Shown: positions 43,712 through 54,472 of the stretch, piece after piece
How the letters are laid out: every line of letters begins with the position of its first letter
Position numbering within the stretch: the first letter of the stretch is position 1
Source of the DNA: Eustoma russellianum
Taxonomy: Eukaryota > Streptophyta > Magnoliopsida > Gentianales > Gentianaceae
Length of the DNA stretch: 64,000 nucleotides
Reading direction: 5' to 3'
Assembly: GCA_036186865.1 (NCBI GenBank)
Contig: AP025040.1
Coordinates: 38,337,078 to 38,401,077, forward strand
Translations under genes and position numbers: made by a program
The notes under the pieces: model-generated
What the model was told of the DNA's origin: nothing
The model's database searches: none
Seen by the model: only the letters and a program-made list of their open reading frames with translations

Positions 43712-45213
43712 TGTTGGGATATGAAATGTTTTAATGATGTAAAAAGATGTTTTGAATATGAAAAAAAGGAAATTCACACTTGGAATTTGAAGCAAAATGA
43801 GAAAAACACATTATGAGACCTAGATCTCTCACATAGATCGATCTATGTATACATCAGTCTCCCAAAGAGAAGCATCGATCGATCTATGTTGGAAAGGTCC
43901 AAGGTTGGAACCTTTCTGTTCAACATCGATTTCCAAAGGCTGGGACATCGATCGATCGATGTGACTTCAATCTCTAAAAGTAGAGATTTTGATCGATCGA
44001 TGTGGAAGAGGTTCAAAACTGGAACCTCTCCGGAAGACATCAATCTCTCAGTCACAGGGACATCGATCGATCGATGTCACATTAGTTTCTCAGAAGAGAC
44101 TTCGACCGATTGATATATGGCAGTTTTAAACTGGAACCTTTCTGGAAGACATCGATCTCTCAGTCACAGGGACATCGATTGATCGATGTCACATTAGTCT
44201 CTCAAGGACAGACTTCGATCGATGTATGGAAGGTTCAAAAATGGAACCTCTCTAGAGGACGTCGATCTCTCAACCAAGACATATCGATTGATCGATGTCT
44301 CTCAGAATTCAAATTTTATGACCGTTGGAACAAAATCCAAGAGAGGTTCATGGTGTTTTCTCTTTCCAATCTTGCTCAAATTTCTTGTGGATTTTTCTAT
44401 AACATAATACATGTTTTCTTGACTATTGTATACATGTCTAAGATTCTCTAAGGTGTCTTTGTAGGATCAAATCAATCCATAGTGGCTAAAGTCTATTTTC
44501 AGATTATTAAGACTTGAGATTGACTTGAAGACATGGCGGAGGCTCCAAAAACGTGGTTAACACCTCCTATAAATAGAAGAAGCTTAGATAATGCATGCAT
44601 ACACGTTCACTATCATTAAGCTTCATTCTTCATTGTTGTATATTTCTCTCATTTGTGTAAAAGTGCTTAAATCCTGTTAAGCCTTTATTTGTTTTTCATT
44701 GTTGTATATTGAGATATTGCAAGTCTAACACAAGAGGAACCATAAATATTTGATCTCCTGCTTGTGTTTATACTAGTGAGAAAGTGTAAAATCCCAATAC
44801 TTCCTTGAACCCGTTTGAGAAAGTTCATGCGAGAACTTTGTTGAAGTTGTGAGGTAGCAAAAAGTTGTTCTTGCTTAGAGCTGAAGTTGTAGTTGCACAA
44901 AATTGTTTTGTACAAGAAGTTGTTGTCGTGGTTGCTTACACTAAGTGGTTAGTGTAAGTATTGTTGTGGTTGTTCTTATAATAAGTAGAGTAGTTGTTGA
45001 AAATCTGTTTTGGCAACAAAGTAGCAGTGGAGTATAATCATTTACGATTCGAACCACTTTATATCTTATGTACTCATTCATTGTCTCTCATCTCCCATTT
45101 TTGCTTTGATTTTCAATTCCATTTGAGTTGAAGAAAGCCAAAAACACGAAAATTCTGCAAAATTGCCTAACATTCTATTCACCCCCTCTAGAGTGTTTGT
45201 TATGGATTTAACA
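43712..45213 (+). repeat. S4 5' LTR (1.5 kb)
   Basis: Starts TGTTGGGATATGAAATG and ends TATGGATTTAACA. The first 600 bases hold the palindrome array (separate entry). A TATA-like CCTCCTATAAATAGAAG lies at about 44563-44580, where transcription likely starts downstream. Confidence 0.9.
43829..44305 (+). repeat. GATCGATC palindromes in tandem units, S4 5' LTR
   Basis: At least nine palindromic cores, among them GACATCGATCGATCGATGT (near 43945 and 44060). They alternate with a repeated spacer (GTTC.AAA.TGGAACC..TCTGGA, and GACATCGATCTCTCAGTCAC). The units are about 110-130 bases, repeated roughly four times. The array lies directly upstream of the TATA-like box at about 44565. Confidence 0.9.
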
Positions 45214-45215
45214 AT

Positions 45216-45227
45216 TGATATCAGAGC
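45216..45227 (+). promoter_or_regulatory. S4 primer binding site
   Basis: TGATATCAGAGC, one base from the initiator tRNA-Met complement, two bases after the LTR end. Confidence 0.85.
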
Positions 45228-45275
45228 CTAACCTTGATTGCTTGGCCAATCTTTGCAAGTAGCAAGGTTAAAGAT

Positions 45276-46980
45276 CATGGCAATGAAAAACTCTTCATCC
45301 TACACCTCAACTTTCAAGCCAACTGCAATATTCTCAGGATCAAACGCTAAAGCACCTATTTCAAAATTATTATTTGTGGAAGTTTCGTATGATAAATCAT
45401 TTGAAAGGTTGTGGTTTTGATATATGGAGAGCTGTTGTCAAAGGTATTGAAGTTCCTATGATTACCAACTCAAAAGGAGAATCAATGCTCAAAGATGAGG
45501 ATGGTTACACCGACAAAGAGAAGATAAACTTCGTTATAAACGGTAAAGCATTCGATATTCTTTCAAGTGCTCTAACCACCACTGAGCTCATAAGACTTCA
45601 AGTTCTTGAAACGGCCCATGAAGCATGGAAAAGGCTTGGGATGATACATGAAGGGACTGAGCAAGTAAGAACGGCCAAAAGACTAATGCTCATGAAGGAA
45701 TATAAAATGTTCAGGATGAAGAGTGGTGAAAAGATTGAGGAGATAATTGACCGATTCACTCTAATAGTGAATTAACTTTCTATGGTGGACAAGAAAATCT
45801 TAAACGAAGACCTTTTCTCAAAACTCCTCAACTCTTTGCCAATAGAATGGACACCCAAAGTCACTGCCATCATCAAATCCAGGAATCTCAAGACTCTCAC
45901 CTTTGACGAGCTATCCAGTAATCTTCTTACTCATGAAATTCTTATTGATGAGCAAAATAGGATGAACCCTATCAAGCCCACATAAGAGTCACACAAAGTA
46001 TTGGCGGTAGAGTCCGATGAATCGGATGAGGAAGTTGCTCTTCTAGTTAGAAAATTTAGAAGAATGGCCACAATAAACAAAACCCAAGCAAGGAAGTTTT
46101 TCAAGAGACCACCCAAGGATAAAGAAGCAAATAAAAATTTCTACAGATGTGGTCGACCCGGTCAATTCATTGCCAATTGCCACGTCAAGGAGCCGCAAAA
46201 GCAAGAAAAGAAGGTTTTTCCTCAAAAGAAGAAAGCCTTAAATGCGGAGGTAACCACATGGGATGATCTTCTTTCCCAATTTGAAGGAGAAGGAAGCGAA
46301 GACAAGGATGTTGGACTTGTTGCAATAGAATCCAAAAGCACAACATATTTGTCTCATGGCAATAGAAAATGACCTTGAAGTAAACTCTAACTCTTCTAAT
46401 TTACAAGATGAAACATAAGATTTGCAAGATGAATTTGAAAAACTGAATTTAAAATATAAACACTTGAAGAATGAATTTAAAAAGTGCATATTAAAAAATA
46501 AGAGCTTGCATGATAAGGATATTTTGATTTATGAAGACCATGATATCATACTTACCATGCACAAAATCGTAGCTCTAGAAAATATGGAGATTAGGAATGA
46601 ATGCAAAAAATTAAGAACAGCCTTACAAAAACTAATTGATGGTAAAAATAAATTAGACAAATTGCTTGGAAATCAAAGGATTGGAAATAATAAAACCGGT
46701 TTAGGATTAATTCATCATATTCTTCTATTGAGCCCAAGTTATTAAAGAAGAAGCAAAATAAGAGAAAAATACAAAATGGCTCATTATCTCATAAACACAA
46801 AAAACACACAACGAAGGCATATACCCACTTGTTTTCGTTGTAGCAAAGTAGGACATGTAAAGAGTGCATGCAGAGCTAGATTCAATAGCATGTATGTTTA
46901 GAAGACTAAAGGTCGATAAACTAACCTGAAAGGACCCAACCATCAAAAGGTGCCAATGTAAAAATCTCTTGGTTTTGTAG
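45276..46980 (+). pseudogene. S4 gag with coiled coil
   Basis: The ATG at 45276 (MAMKNSSSYTSTFKPTAIFSG) loses frame near 45374 and continues as GCGFDIWRAVVKGIEVP, then INGKAFDILSSALTTTE and AHEAWKRLGMIHEGTEQVRT (UBN2 capsid, ORF 45374-45775). A stop, then NSLPIEWTPKVTAI (45782-45985). The first zinc knuckle (46139-46180, FYRCGRPGQFIANC) has lost a Cys and the His. A coiled coil (46422-46700) ends with the SIRE-typical NNKTGLG. A second, intact knuckle, CFRCSKVGHVKSAC, lies at 46830-46871. So one of two nucleic-acid binding motifs survives. Gag layout equals that of S1. Confidence 0.85.
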
Positions 46981-46984
46981 GCTC

Positions 46985-49900
46985 CCAAGATAAATGGAGT
47001 AGACAAATAAGAAGGAACCAAATGGCTTATAGATAGCGGATGTTCAACGCAGATGACCGGAGACAAGACCTTATTCACCAAGCTCAAGCTCCAAGATGGT
47101 GGAACGGTGCACTTTGACAATGGGAGAACCAAAATCCTTAGACATGGAGAAATTGGTAACTTTTCTTTCACTATTAATAATGTATTATACGTAGAAAGGC
47201 TTAAGTACAACTTGATAAGTGTTAGCCAACTATGTGATGTTAATTTTCAAGTTGACTTTGTGAAAAGAAAATGCATTGTTAAAAGAATGACCAAATCGTT
47301 TTTGAGGCTACAAGAAAAAATGATGTTTATAAATTTAGCACTCATGATTTGATATCATAAAAGGTTTCATGTCTGACTCAACTATAGCATAGACGACTTG
47401 TATTTATTAGTTTCAAAATTTTCAAAGAGATTTGCAAAAATGAAAAGGTCCAAGGTCTTCCAAAATTGAATTTTGAAAACCATGACTTATGTGACACTTT
47501 TCAAAAGGCAAAGTTTTTTAAAGCAAGCTTCAAGCCCAAAAGTGAAATCTCCACCACCAAACCTCTACAGTTGCTTCATATGGATTTGTATGGGGATATT
47601 GGTACGGCAAATCTAGGTGGTAAACATGACACTTTTGTAGTGGTAGATGATTTCTCTAGGTACACTTGGGTCATGTTCTTATCCAAAAAGAATGATGCAT
47701 GCCAAGAGTTTATAAAACTTTATAAGAGATTAGAAAAACAAAAAGAAGACACCATTAACGAAATTATAAGTGATAGAGGTGATGAATTCGATGGTGAGTT
47801 CCAAGAATTTGTGTATCCAAGGGGTATTGACACAATTTCTCAGCTCCTAGAACTCCTCAACAAAATGGTGTTGCGGAAAGGAAGAATATAACATTTCAAG
47901 AAATGAATAGCGTCATGCTAAATGAATTTGAGCTACCTAAGTATTTTTGGGCTGAAGTGGTAAATACCGCACGTCATGTAATTAATAGAGTCTATTTAAG
48001 AACATCTCTCAAAAAGACTTCTTATGAGCTTTGGAAAGGAAGAGTACCTAACATTGGTTATTTCATTGTATTTGGTTGTAAGTATTTTATACTTTACACC
48101 AAAGATAACTTGGATAAACTCAATTTTAAAGCAGATGAAGGAATCTTTATGGGATATGCTCAAAGTAGCAAGGCATTTAGGGTATATAATAAAAAAGAGT
48201 ATGAAAGTTGAAGAATCAATTTATGTTAAGTTTAATGAACTCCTTGATGATAAACCATGCATGAATGATGATGGTGATGATGAAATAATTGAAGCAAGTC
48301 ATATAGAAAAATTTGAGAATCCAAAAGAAAATATTGTCATTGACCTTAGGATTGATCCACTTGAAAATGGATCTAAGGTTGAAGAAGAAGAAGAACAAGA
48401 AGTGAGAGGAGACAGTTCAAATTTACCGGATTCATATAAATATAAGAAAGACTGCCCGAAAGATTTGATATTAGGAGAAACCAGTCAAGGCATATTAAAT
48501 AGGAGGAAATTTAATGAAAATGCATTTATATCACAAGTTGAGCCTAAAAATATAAAAGAGGCTATAAATGATGAAGATTGGTGAAGAACTAAATCAATTT
48601 GAAAGAAGTGATGTTTAGGAATTAGTGGCTAAACTTAATGATCACCCCATAATTGGCACTAAATGGGTATTTAGAAATAAAATAGATGATAAAGGAAACA
48701 TAACTAAAAACAAAGCTAGATTAGTACCTCAAGGATATAAATAAGAAGAAGGTATAGACTATGATGAGACTTTTCCCCCCTAGCTAGATTAGAAGTTATT
48801 AGAATGCTACTAGTATATGCATGCTATAAGGATTTCAAACTATATCAAATGGATGTGAAATCTGCCTTCTTGAATAGAACAATTCAAGAAGAAGTGTATG
48901 TAGCTCGACCAGCGGGGTTTGAAAATCATGATTATCTAAATCATGTATTTAAACTCAAAAAGGTCCTTTATGAACTTAAGCAAGCTCCTAGAGCATGGTA
49001 TGAGAGATTAAAAAACTTCCTCCTTGAAAATGGTTTTTCAAGAGGAAAAGTCGACATTACTCTTTTTATTAAAGACAAGGAAATAATCAATTACTTGTTC
49101 AAATTTATGTTGATGATATTATATTTGGTGCCACTAATCATTCTCTTTGTGAGCATTTTGCAAAGTTGATGGAAGGAGAATTTGAGATGAGCAAGATGGG
49201 TGAACTCAATTACTTCTTGGACTTCAAATCAAGCAAACTCAAGATGGAGTATACATATCTCAAACGAAGTATATCAAGGATTCCCTCAAGAAATACAAGT
49301 TTGAGGATGGAAGAAGTGTGAGCACACCAATGTGCACAAGTACAAAGCTTGACAAAGATGAAAAAGGAAATCTGGTTGAGGTAGCCAAATTATCGAGGTA
49401 TGATTGGTTGTCTACTTTATCTAACCGCTAGTAGGCCGGATATTTTACATGCTATGTGCTTATGTGCTAGATTTCAAATTATGCCTAAGTAATCACATCT
49501 AGTTGCCATTAAACGTATTTTTAGGTATTTGAAAAGAACTTTAACCTTTGGGTTATTTTATTCCAAAAATGGGTGTTTTGACTTAAGAGGGTATAGTGAC
49601 TCTGACTATGCCGGAAACCTAGTCGATAGAAAAAGCACCTCCAGGACATGCCAATTCCTTGGAGATTGCTTAATTTCTTAGTTTTACAAAAAACAAAATA
49701 GTGTGTCACTTTCAACGGCGTAATCTAAATATGTGTCGGCCGCTTCATGTTTTGCCCAACTACTTAGGATGATTAATACTTTGAATGATTACAATGTCAA
49801 GTTTGACAAAGTCCCTATCTTATGAGAAAACATTTCAGCCATACGTATAGCAAAAAACCTGGTATATCATAGTAGAACCAAGCATATTGAAGTGAGGCAT

Positions 49901-50046
49901 CACTATATAAGGGATTGTATTCAAAGAGGGTATGTGTTGAATTTGTTTCAACAAATGACCAACTAGCTGATATCTTAACCAAATCTTTTTCTACCGAGAC
50001 ATTCGAATCCATTAGAACGAGATTAGGAATGATAAACAATTTTTAG
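46985..50046 (+). pseudogene. S4 pol: protease, integrase, RT and RNase H
   Basis: Protease WLIDSGCSTQMTGD (DSG at 47032-47040) with LKYNLISVSQLCD following. Integrase core LLHMDLYGDIGTANLGG, VVVDDFSRYTWVMFL and IISDRGDEFDGEF (47466-47891), then FELPKYFWAEVVNTARHVIN and YFIVFGCKYFILYTKDNLDK (47903-48211). Acidic linker, then RT: IGTKWVFRNKIDDKGNITKN, LYQMDVKSAFLNRTIQEEVY, YVDD at 49106-49117 in another frame, GEFEMSKMGELNYFL. RNase H YSDSDYAGNLVDRKSTSRTC, SRTKHIEVRHHYIRD, ending GMINNF-TAG at 50044-50046. Breaks near 47350, 47830, 48580, 48735, 49130, 49320 and 49970. SIRE/Maximus motifs throughout. Confidence 0.85.
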
Positions 50047-50081
50047 AGGGTCAAAATTACCAAAAAGTTAGAAAACAGTAT

Positions 50082-50221
50082 ACATCGATCGATCTATGTA
50101 GCCGTGGAGAGACTGAAGCAAATCAGCCCATCAATCGATCGAAGTGACTGACACCATCGATCGAAGGACCCGACATCGATTGATTGATGTCATTGGGCAG
50201 GCACTATAAAAGTTGCAAAAA
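50082..50221 (+). promoter_or_regulatory. Internal palindrome block and TATA box before the S4 extra ORF
   Basis: Directly after pol come ACATCGATCGATCTATGT (50082-50099), a degenerate CAATCGATCGAAG (near 50134), CATCGATCGAAGG (near 50153) and ACATCGATTGATTGATGT (50173-50190), the same motifs as in the S4 LTR array. They are followed by GGCACTATAAAAGTTGC (TATA box 50215-50221) about 195 bases before the next ATG. I infer an internal promoter for the extra ORF, built with the LTR's own control motifs. Confidence 0.6.
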
Positions 50222-50415
50222 TCAAAAAATTCTTCATTCTCATCTCTCCAGAAGTGAACTCTAACCCCAAATCACTTTCTCTTCCAAAACAATCCGACCT
50301 TTCAACCACAAAATTCTTGCAACAAACTTCATCTTTTCTTCAATCCAACCTATTTATACTTAAATTTTGTAATTTTCATCCACCCCTTTGAAAATTTTCG
50401 TGACCTAACTCCTAA

Positions 50416-51806
50416 ATGGCTCCAAGAACGAAAAACACCTCCAAAAAGGCAAGAACCTCTCATGAAGAGAAAGATGTACCTCAACAATCCAATCCACAAG
50501 TCTCAGCCGGGTCTAGAACAAAGGGACTTAGGAAAGACCAATCTTTCTCAAGAAAACATGTTGGCTGAGGTAAGGGGAGGCCACAAATCAACAATTTTCT
50601 ATGGCTCAATTCCGGTGAATACAATAATTCTTTAGAAGAGCCCATGGGTCTAGGAAGATTCGTATATATTTCACTTAGCTCAAGTGTTAATGAGTGAATG
50701 GGAAAATAAGAAAAGGTCCATCATTCCATTGAAATTGCATAAAATTTAAGATATTTTGAGCAATGAGGAATTAAGTCTGATCATCAATTGGTTGGAGGAT
50801 AAAAAACGGAGACCTATATGGGAGGTTTCGGAAATGGATTATATGTCTACCCATTATACCCGCCTTTTTTATGCTAATCTTTGGGTAGAATATTTAAATG
50901 GACTCCCATTCTCCCTAAATTCGGTCATAGATGGTCAACTTGTTGCGTTTGACACAAAAACCATAAATGAGCTTCTGGGTGTCCCTGATGAAGGTTTAGA
51001 TGATTTTGATCATTGGAAATAGGATACTATAAGTACAAGGTGACTGAAGACGAGGTCAAGACGTTTCTTAGCTTCCAACCCTCAAAAACACCAACGATAT
51101 GCATTTGGTTTATCGTGTGCTACTTGCCATTGTCACATTTTGTGTCAATTGTAAGTCAGCCAAACTACCTAGAAACTTAGATTTTACATAGCCTACCGAA
51201 TAGCCATGAGGGAACAGTTGAATTTCGGGGAAATATTCTTTGTAAATGAGTTGTAAGCGGTCGCTTACATATATCGATCTAATTTATAGATTGCTCAAAA
51301 AGGCAAATATGGTGTTGGATGAGGCTAAATGAAGAGAAAATAGCCACTAAGGACTGTTATACCAAAGCCAACATCCAACAAATTCACAAATCTCAAAATG
51401 AAGCTCAAAGAAGGGTGTTCAGAATGAACCCGGAGAAGAAGAGGCCGAAAACATCCCTACCGAAGAACCAACCCCTCTAACACATTCCTGCCGAACCTCA
51501 ACCTCAACCTCAACCCCAATCTCAACCCATAACTACCTCCCGAGTAGATAAAGGAAAAGCCTCGATGGAGGAGGACATCAGCTCGGAGTACAAATTCGAT
51601 GCTGAGGTTGAAGTTGACGTGCTCTATAGATATTTAAATCAGTTTTGCAAAGACCTGACCAAGGAACAAGTTTAGATCGGTGACCTTGAGAATAAAATGT
51701 AAGTCTCAAGAAAAGAGTTTCCACAATTGAGACCAAATACAACAAGCTCAAGGCAAAACTAAAGGCGTGCATTTTTGGATTTGCCTTCTTCTCAGATGAA
51801 GAATAG
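50416..51806 (+). pseudogene. S4 extra ORF after pol (Sirevirus third ORF position), broken
   Basis: Starts at the ATG at 50416 with a Lys/Arg/Ser-rich basic stretch (MAPRTKNTSKKARTSHEEKD). Fragments follow in changing frames: LIINWLEDKKRRPIWEVSEM, then FYANLWVEYLNGLPFSLNSV and FDTKTINELLGVPDEGLDDF (50756-51022), SHFVSIVSQPNY, YRIAMREQLNFGEIFFVNEL, a QPQPQPQSQP repeat near 51500-51530, an acidic stretch and a Lys-rich end with ACIFGFAFFSDEE. The F...L......V.G..V.FD...IN.LLG(V/L)PDEG pattern resembles a domain of plant transposon-associated proteins (Pfam family called putative plant transposon protein). The position after pol is that of the env-like ORF of Sireviruses, but no signal peptide or membrane segment is visible, so an envelope role is not supported. 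Confidence 0.55.
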
Positions 51807-52709
51807 AGCTCCTATTTCATCCTTATTTCCCTCTTAGCTATAGGTTGTGGCTTAAAAATTGAAAATTTTTGTGTATTTAAACTTCATGGTAAATTAATGA
51901 TATTTTGTGTTTATCCTTCATTATTGGTTTTGATGTTTTAAAAAACGGGGAGAGTTGTTTACATTTGCCTGTTTTGCTTGTTCACTATTTGCTTACATTC
52001 TGGGAAAATGTTTATATTGGTTTTGAAATTGTTTTCTTGCTTGATGGCATATGTTTTGCTTGTGCACTTTTTTTACATTTTGGAAAAATGTTTATATTGG
52101 TGTTGAAATTGTTTGCTTGATTGATGATATATTTAGATGAACATGCAATGTGATAATCTTGCTTGCTTGATGGATATACAAATGCTTGAGGTAAACATTT
52201 TGCCATGTTTGGCACATATTGAGACCAAATACAACAAGCTCAAGGCAAAACTAAAGGCGTGCATTTTTGGATTTGCCTTCTTCTCGAATGAAGAATAGAG
52301 CTCCTATTTCATCCTCATTTCCCTCTTAGCTATAGGTTGTGGCTTAAAAATTGAAAATTTTTGTGTATTTAAACTTCGTGGTAAATTAATGATATTTTGT
52401 GTATATCCTTCATTATTGGTTTTGATGTTTTCAAAAATGGGGAAAGTTGTTTACATTTGCCTGTTTTGCTTGTTCACTGTTTGCTTATATTTTAGGAAAA
52501 TGTTTATATTGGTTTTGAAATTGTTTGCTTGCTTGATGGCATATGTTTTGCTTGTGCACTTTTTTTTACATTTTGGAAAAATGTTTATATTGGTGTTGAA
52601 ATTGTTTGCTTGATTGATGATATATTTAGATGAACATGCAATGTGATAATCTTGCTTGCTTGATGGATATACAAATGCTTGAGGTAAACGTTTTGCCATG
52701 TTTGTCACA
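51726..52709 (+). repeat. 492-base tandem duplication with inner repeats in S4
   Basis: ATTGAGACCAAATACAACAA recurs at 51726 and 52218, and the units 51726-52217 and 52218-52709 match nearly throughout. The first unit contains the end of the extra ORF. Inside each unit a shorter, about 80-base segment (GGAAAATGTTTATATTGGT.TTGAAATTG...) is itself present twice, so the block is a two-level repeat. Confidence 0.9.
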
Positions 52710-52955
52710 TATGTTGAGTAATTAGTGTAAATGGAAAATATGGCATGACATACACATTACACTTGCTTTTAATGCATGATTTGGTTGAGGGTGAGTTTTG
52801 GATATGTTCACATGTTTCATGTCTTTAGAGGGAGCATAGAATGCATGGAATAAGAGGGAGATGTGAAAATTTCAAGTTTTTAACTTTTAGCTAGATTCAC
52901 AAGCAAAAACATCTTTTAAAGGTCTTAGTTTTGAAATCATCAAAAAGGGGGAGAT
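52710..52955 (+). promoter_or_regulatory. S4 3' non-coding end and polypurine tract
   Basis: No ORF is visible. The tract AAAAAGGGGGAGAT (52942-52955) borders the LTR start TGTTGGGATATG; an earlier purine run, AGAGGGAGCATAG, near 52825 may be a further tract. Confidence 0.7.
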
Positions 52956-54467
52956 TGTTGGGATATGAAATGTTTTGATGATGTAAAAAGATGTTTTGAA
53001 TAAGTTAAAAGGAAATTCACTCTTGGAATTTGAAGCAAAATGAGAAAAACACATTATGAGACATAGATCTCTCACATTGATCGATATATGTATACACAGT
53101 CTCTCAAAGAGAGACATCGATCGATCTATGTTGGAAAGGTCCAAGGTTGGAACCTTTCTGTCCCACATCGATCTCTCAAAGGCTGGGACATTGATCAATC
53201 GATGTGACTTAAGTTTCTAAAAGTATAGACTTCGATCGATCGATGTAGAAGAGGTTCAGAACTGGAACCTCTATGGAAGACATCGATGTCTCAGTCACAG
53301 GGACATCAATCGATCGATGTCACATCATTCTCTCAGGAAGAGACTGTGATCGATCAATGTATGGTAGTTTTAAACTGGAACCTCTCTGGAAGACATCAAT
53401 CTCTTAGTCACATGGACATCGATCGATCGATGTCACATCAGTCTCTCAAGGAGAGACTTCGATCGATCAATGTATGGCAGGTTCAAGATTGGAACCTCTC
53501 TAGAGGACATTGATATCTCAACCCAGACACATCGATTGATCGATGTCCCCCAGAATTCAAATTTTTATGACCGTTGGAACAAAATCCAAGAGAGGTTCAT
53601 GGTGTTTTCTCTTTCCAATCTTGCTCAAATTTCTTGTGTCCTATTCCCTAACATAATACATGCTTACTTGACTATTGTATACATGTCTAAGATTCTCTAG
53701 GGTGGCTTTGTTGGATCAAATCAATCCATAGAGTGGTTAAAAGGCTATTTTCAAATTATCAAGCCTTGGGATTGACTTGAAGACATGGGGGAGGCTCAAA
53801 AAACATGGTTAACACCTCCTATAAGCAGAAGAAGCACAGATGAGGCATTCATACACTTTTATAATCATCAAGTTTCACTCTTCATTGTTGTATATTTCTC
53901 TCATTTGCGTAGAAGTGCTTAAAGCTTGTTAAGCCTCTATTTGTTCTTCATTGTTGTACATTGAGAGATTGTAAGTCTAACACAAGAGAAACCATAAATA
54001 TTTTATCTCTTGCTTGTGTTTAGATTAGTGAGAAAGTGTGAAATCCAACTACTTCCTTAAACCCACTGTGAGAAAGTTCTTGAGAGAACTTTGTTGAAGT
54101 TGTGAGGTAGCAAGAAGTTGTTTTTGCTTAGAGCTGAAGTTGTTGTAGTTGCACAAATATGTTTTTTGCAAGAAGTTGTTATGGTTGCTTACACTAAGTT
54201 TTTAGTGTAAGAATCATTGTGGTTGTTCTTATAATAAGAAGAGTAGTTATTAAAAATACACTTTGGCGGCAAAGTGGTAGTAGAGTAGAATCATGTACGA
54301 TTCGAACCACTCTTTATCCAGTGTACTCATTCATTGTCTCTCACCTCCCATTCTTGCTTTGATTTTGAATTCCATTTGAGTTGAAGAAAGCCAAAAACAA
54401 GAAAATTCCGCAAAATTGCCCAACACTCTATTCACCCTCTTATAGAGTGTTTGTTATGGACCTAACA
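52956..54467 (+). repeat. S4 3' LTR (1.51 kb)
   Basis: Collinear with 43712-45213. It contains the palindrome array at about 53075-53545 with several changed sites (for example GACATTGATCAATCGATGT near 53187), and a CCTCCTATAAGCAGAAG in place of the TATA-like box. It ends ATGGACCTAACA. Confidence 0.9.
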
Positions 54468-54472
54468 TCATC

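Larger units (their letters stand above)
43712..54467 (+). mobile_element. S4: Sirevirus-type copia with an extra ORF after pol
   Basis: LTRs 43712-45213 and 52956-54467, both from TGTTGGGATATGAAATG to TAACA; duplications CCATC (43707-43711) and TCATC (54468-54472), one mismatch. The internal region carries gag with coiled coil, protease, integrase, RT, RNase H, then a palindrome/TATA block, an extra ORF (50416-51806), a tandem duplication and a polypurine tract. Length is 10.8 kb, as usual for Sireviruses. LTRs differ at roughly seven or eight bases per hundred by eye, and the genes have stops. Confidence 0.9.

Noticed and set aside
50416..51806. Envelope glycoprotein for the S4 third ORF
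   Set aside because: Position fits, but no signal peptide, membrane anchor or Cys pattern is visible in the fragments.
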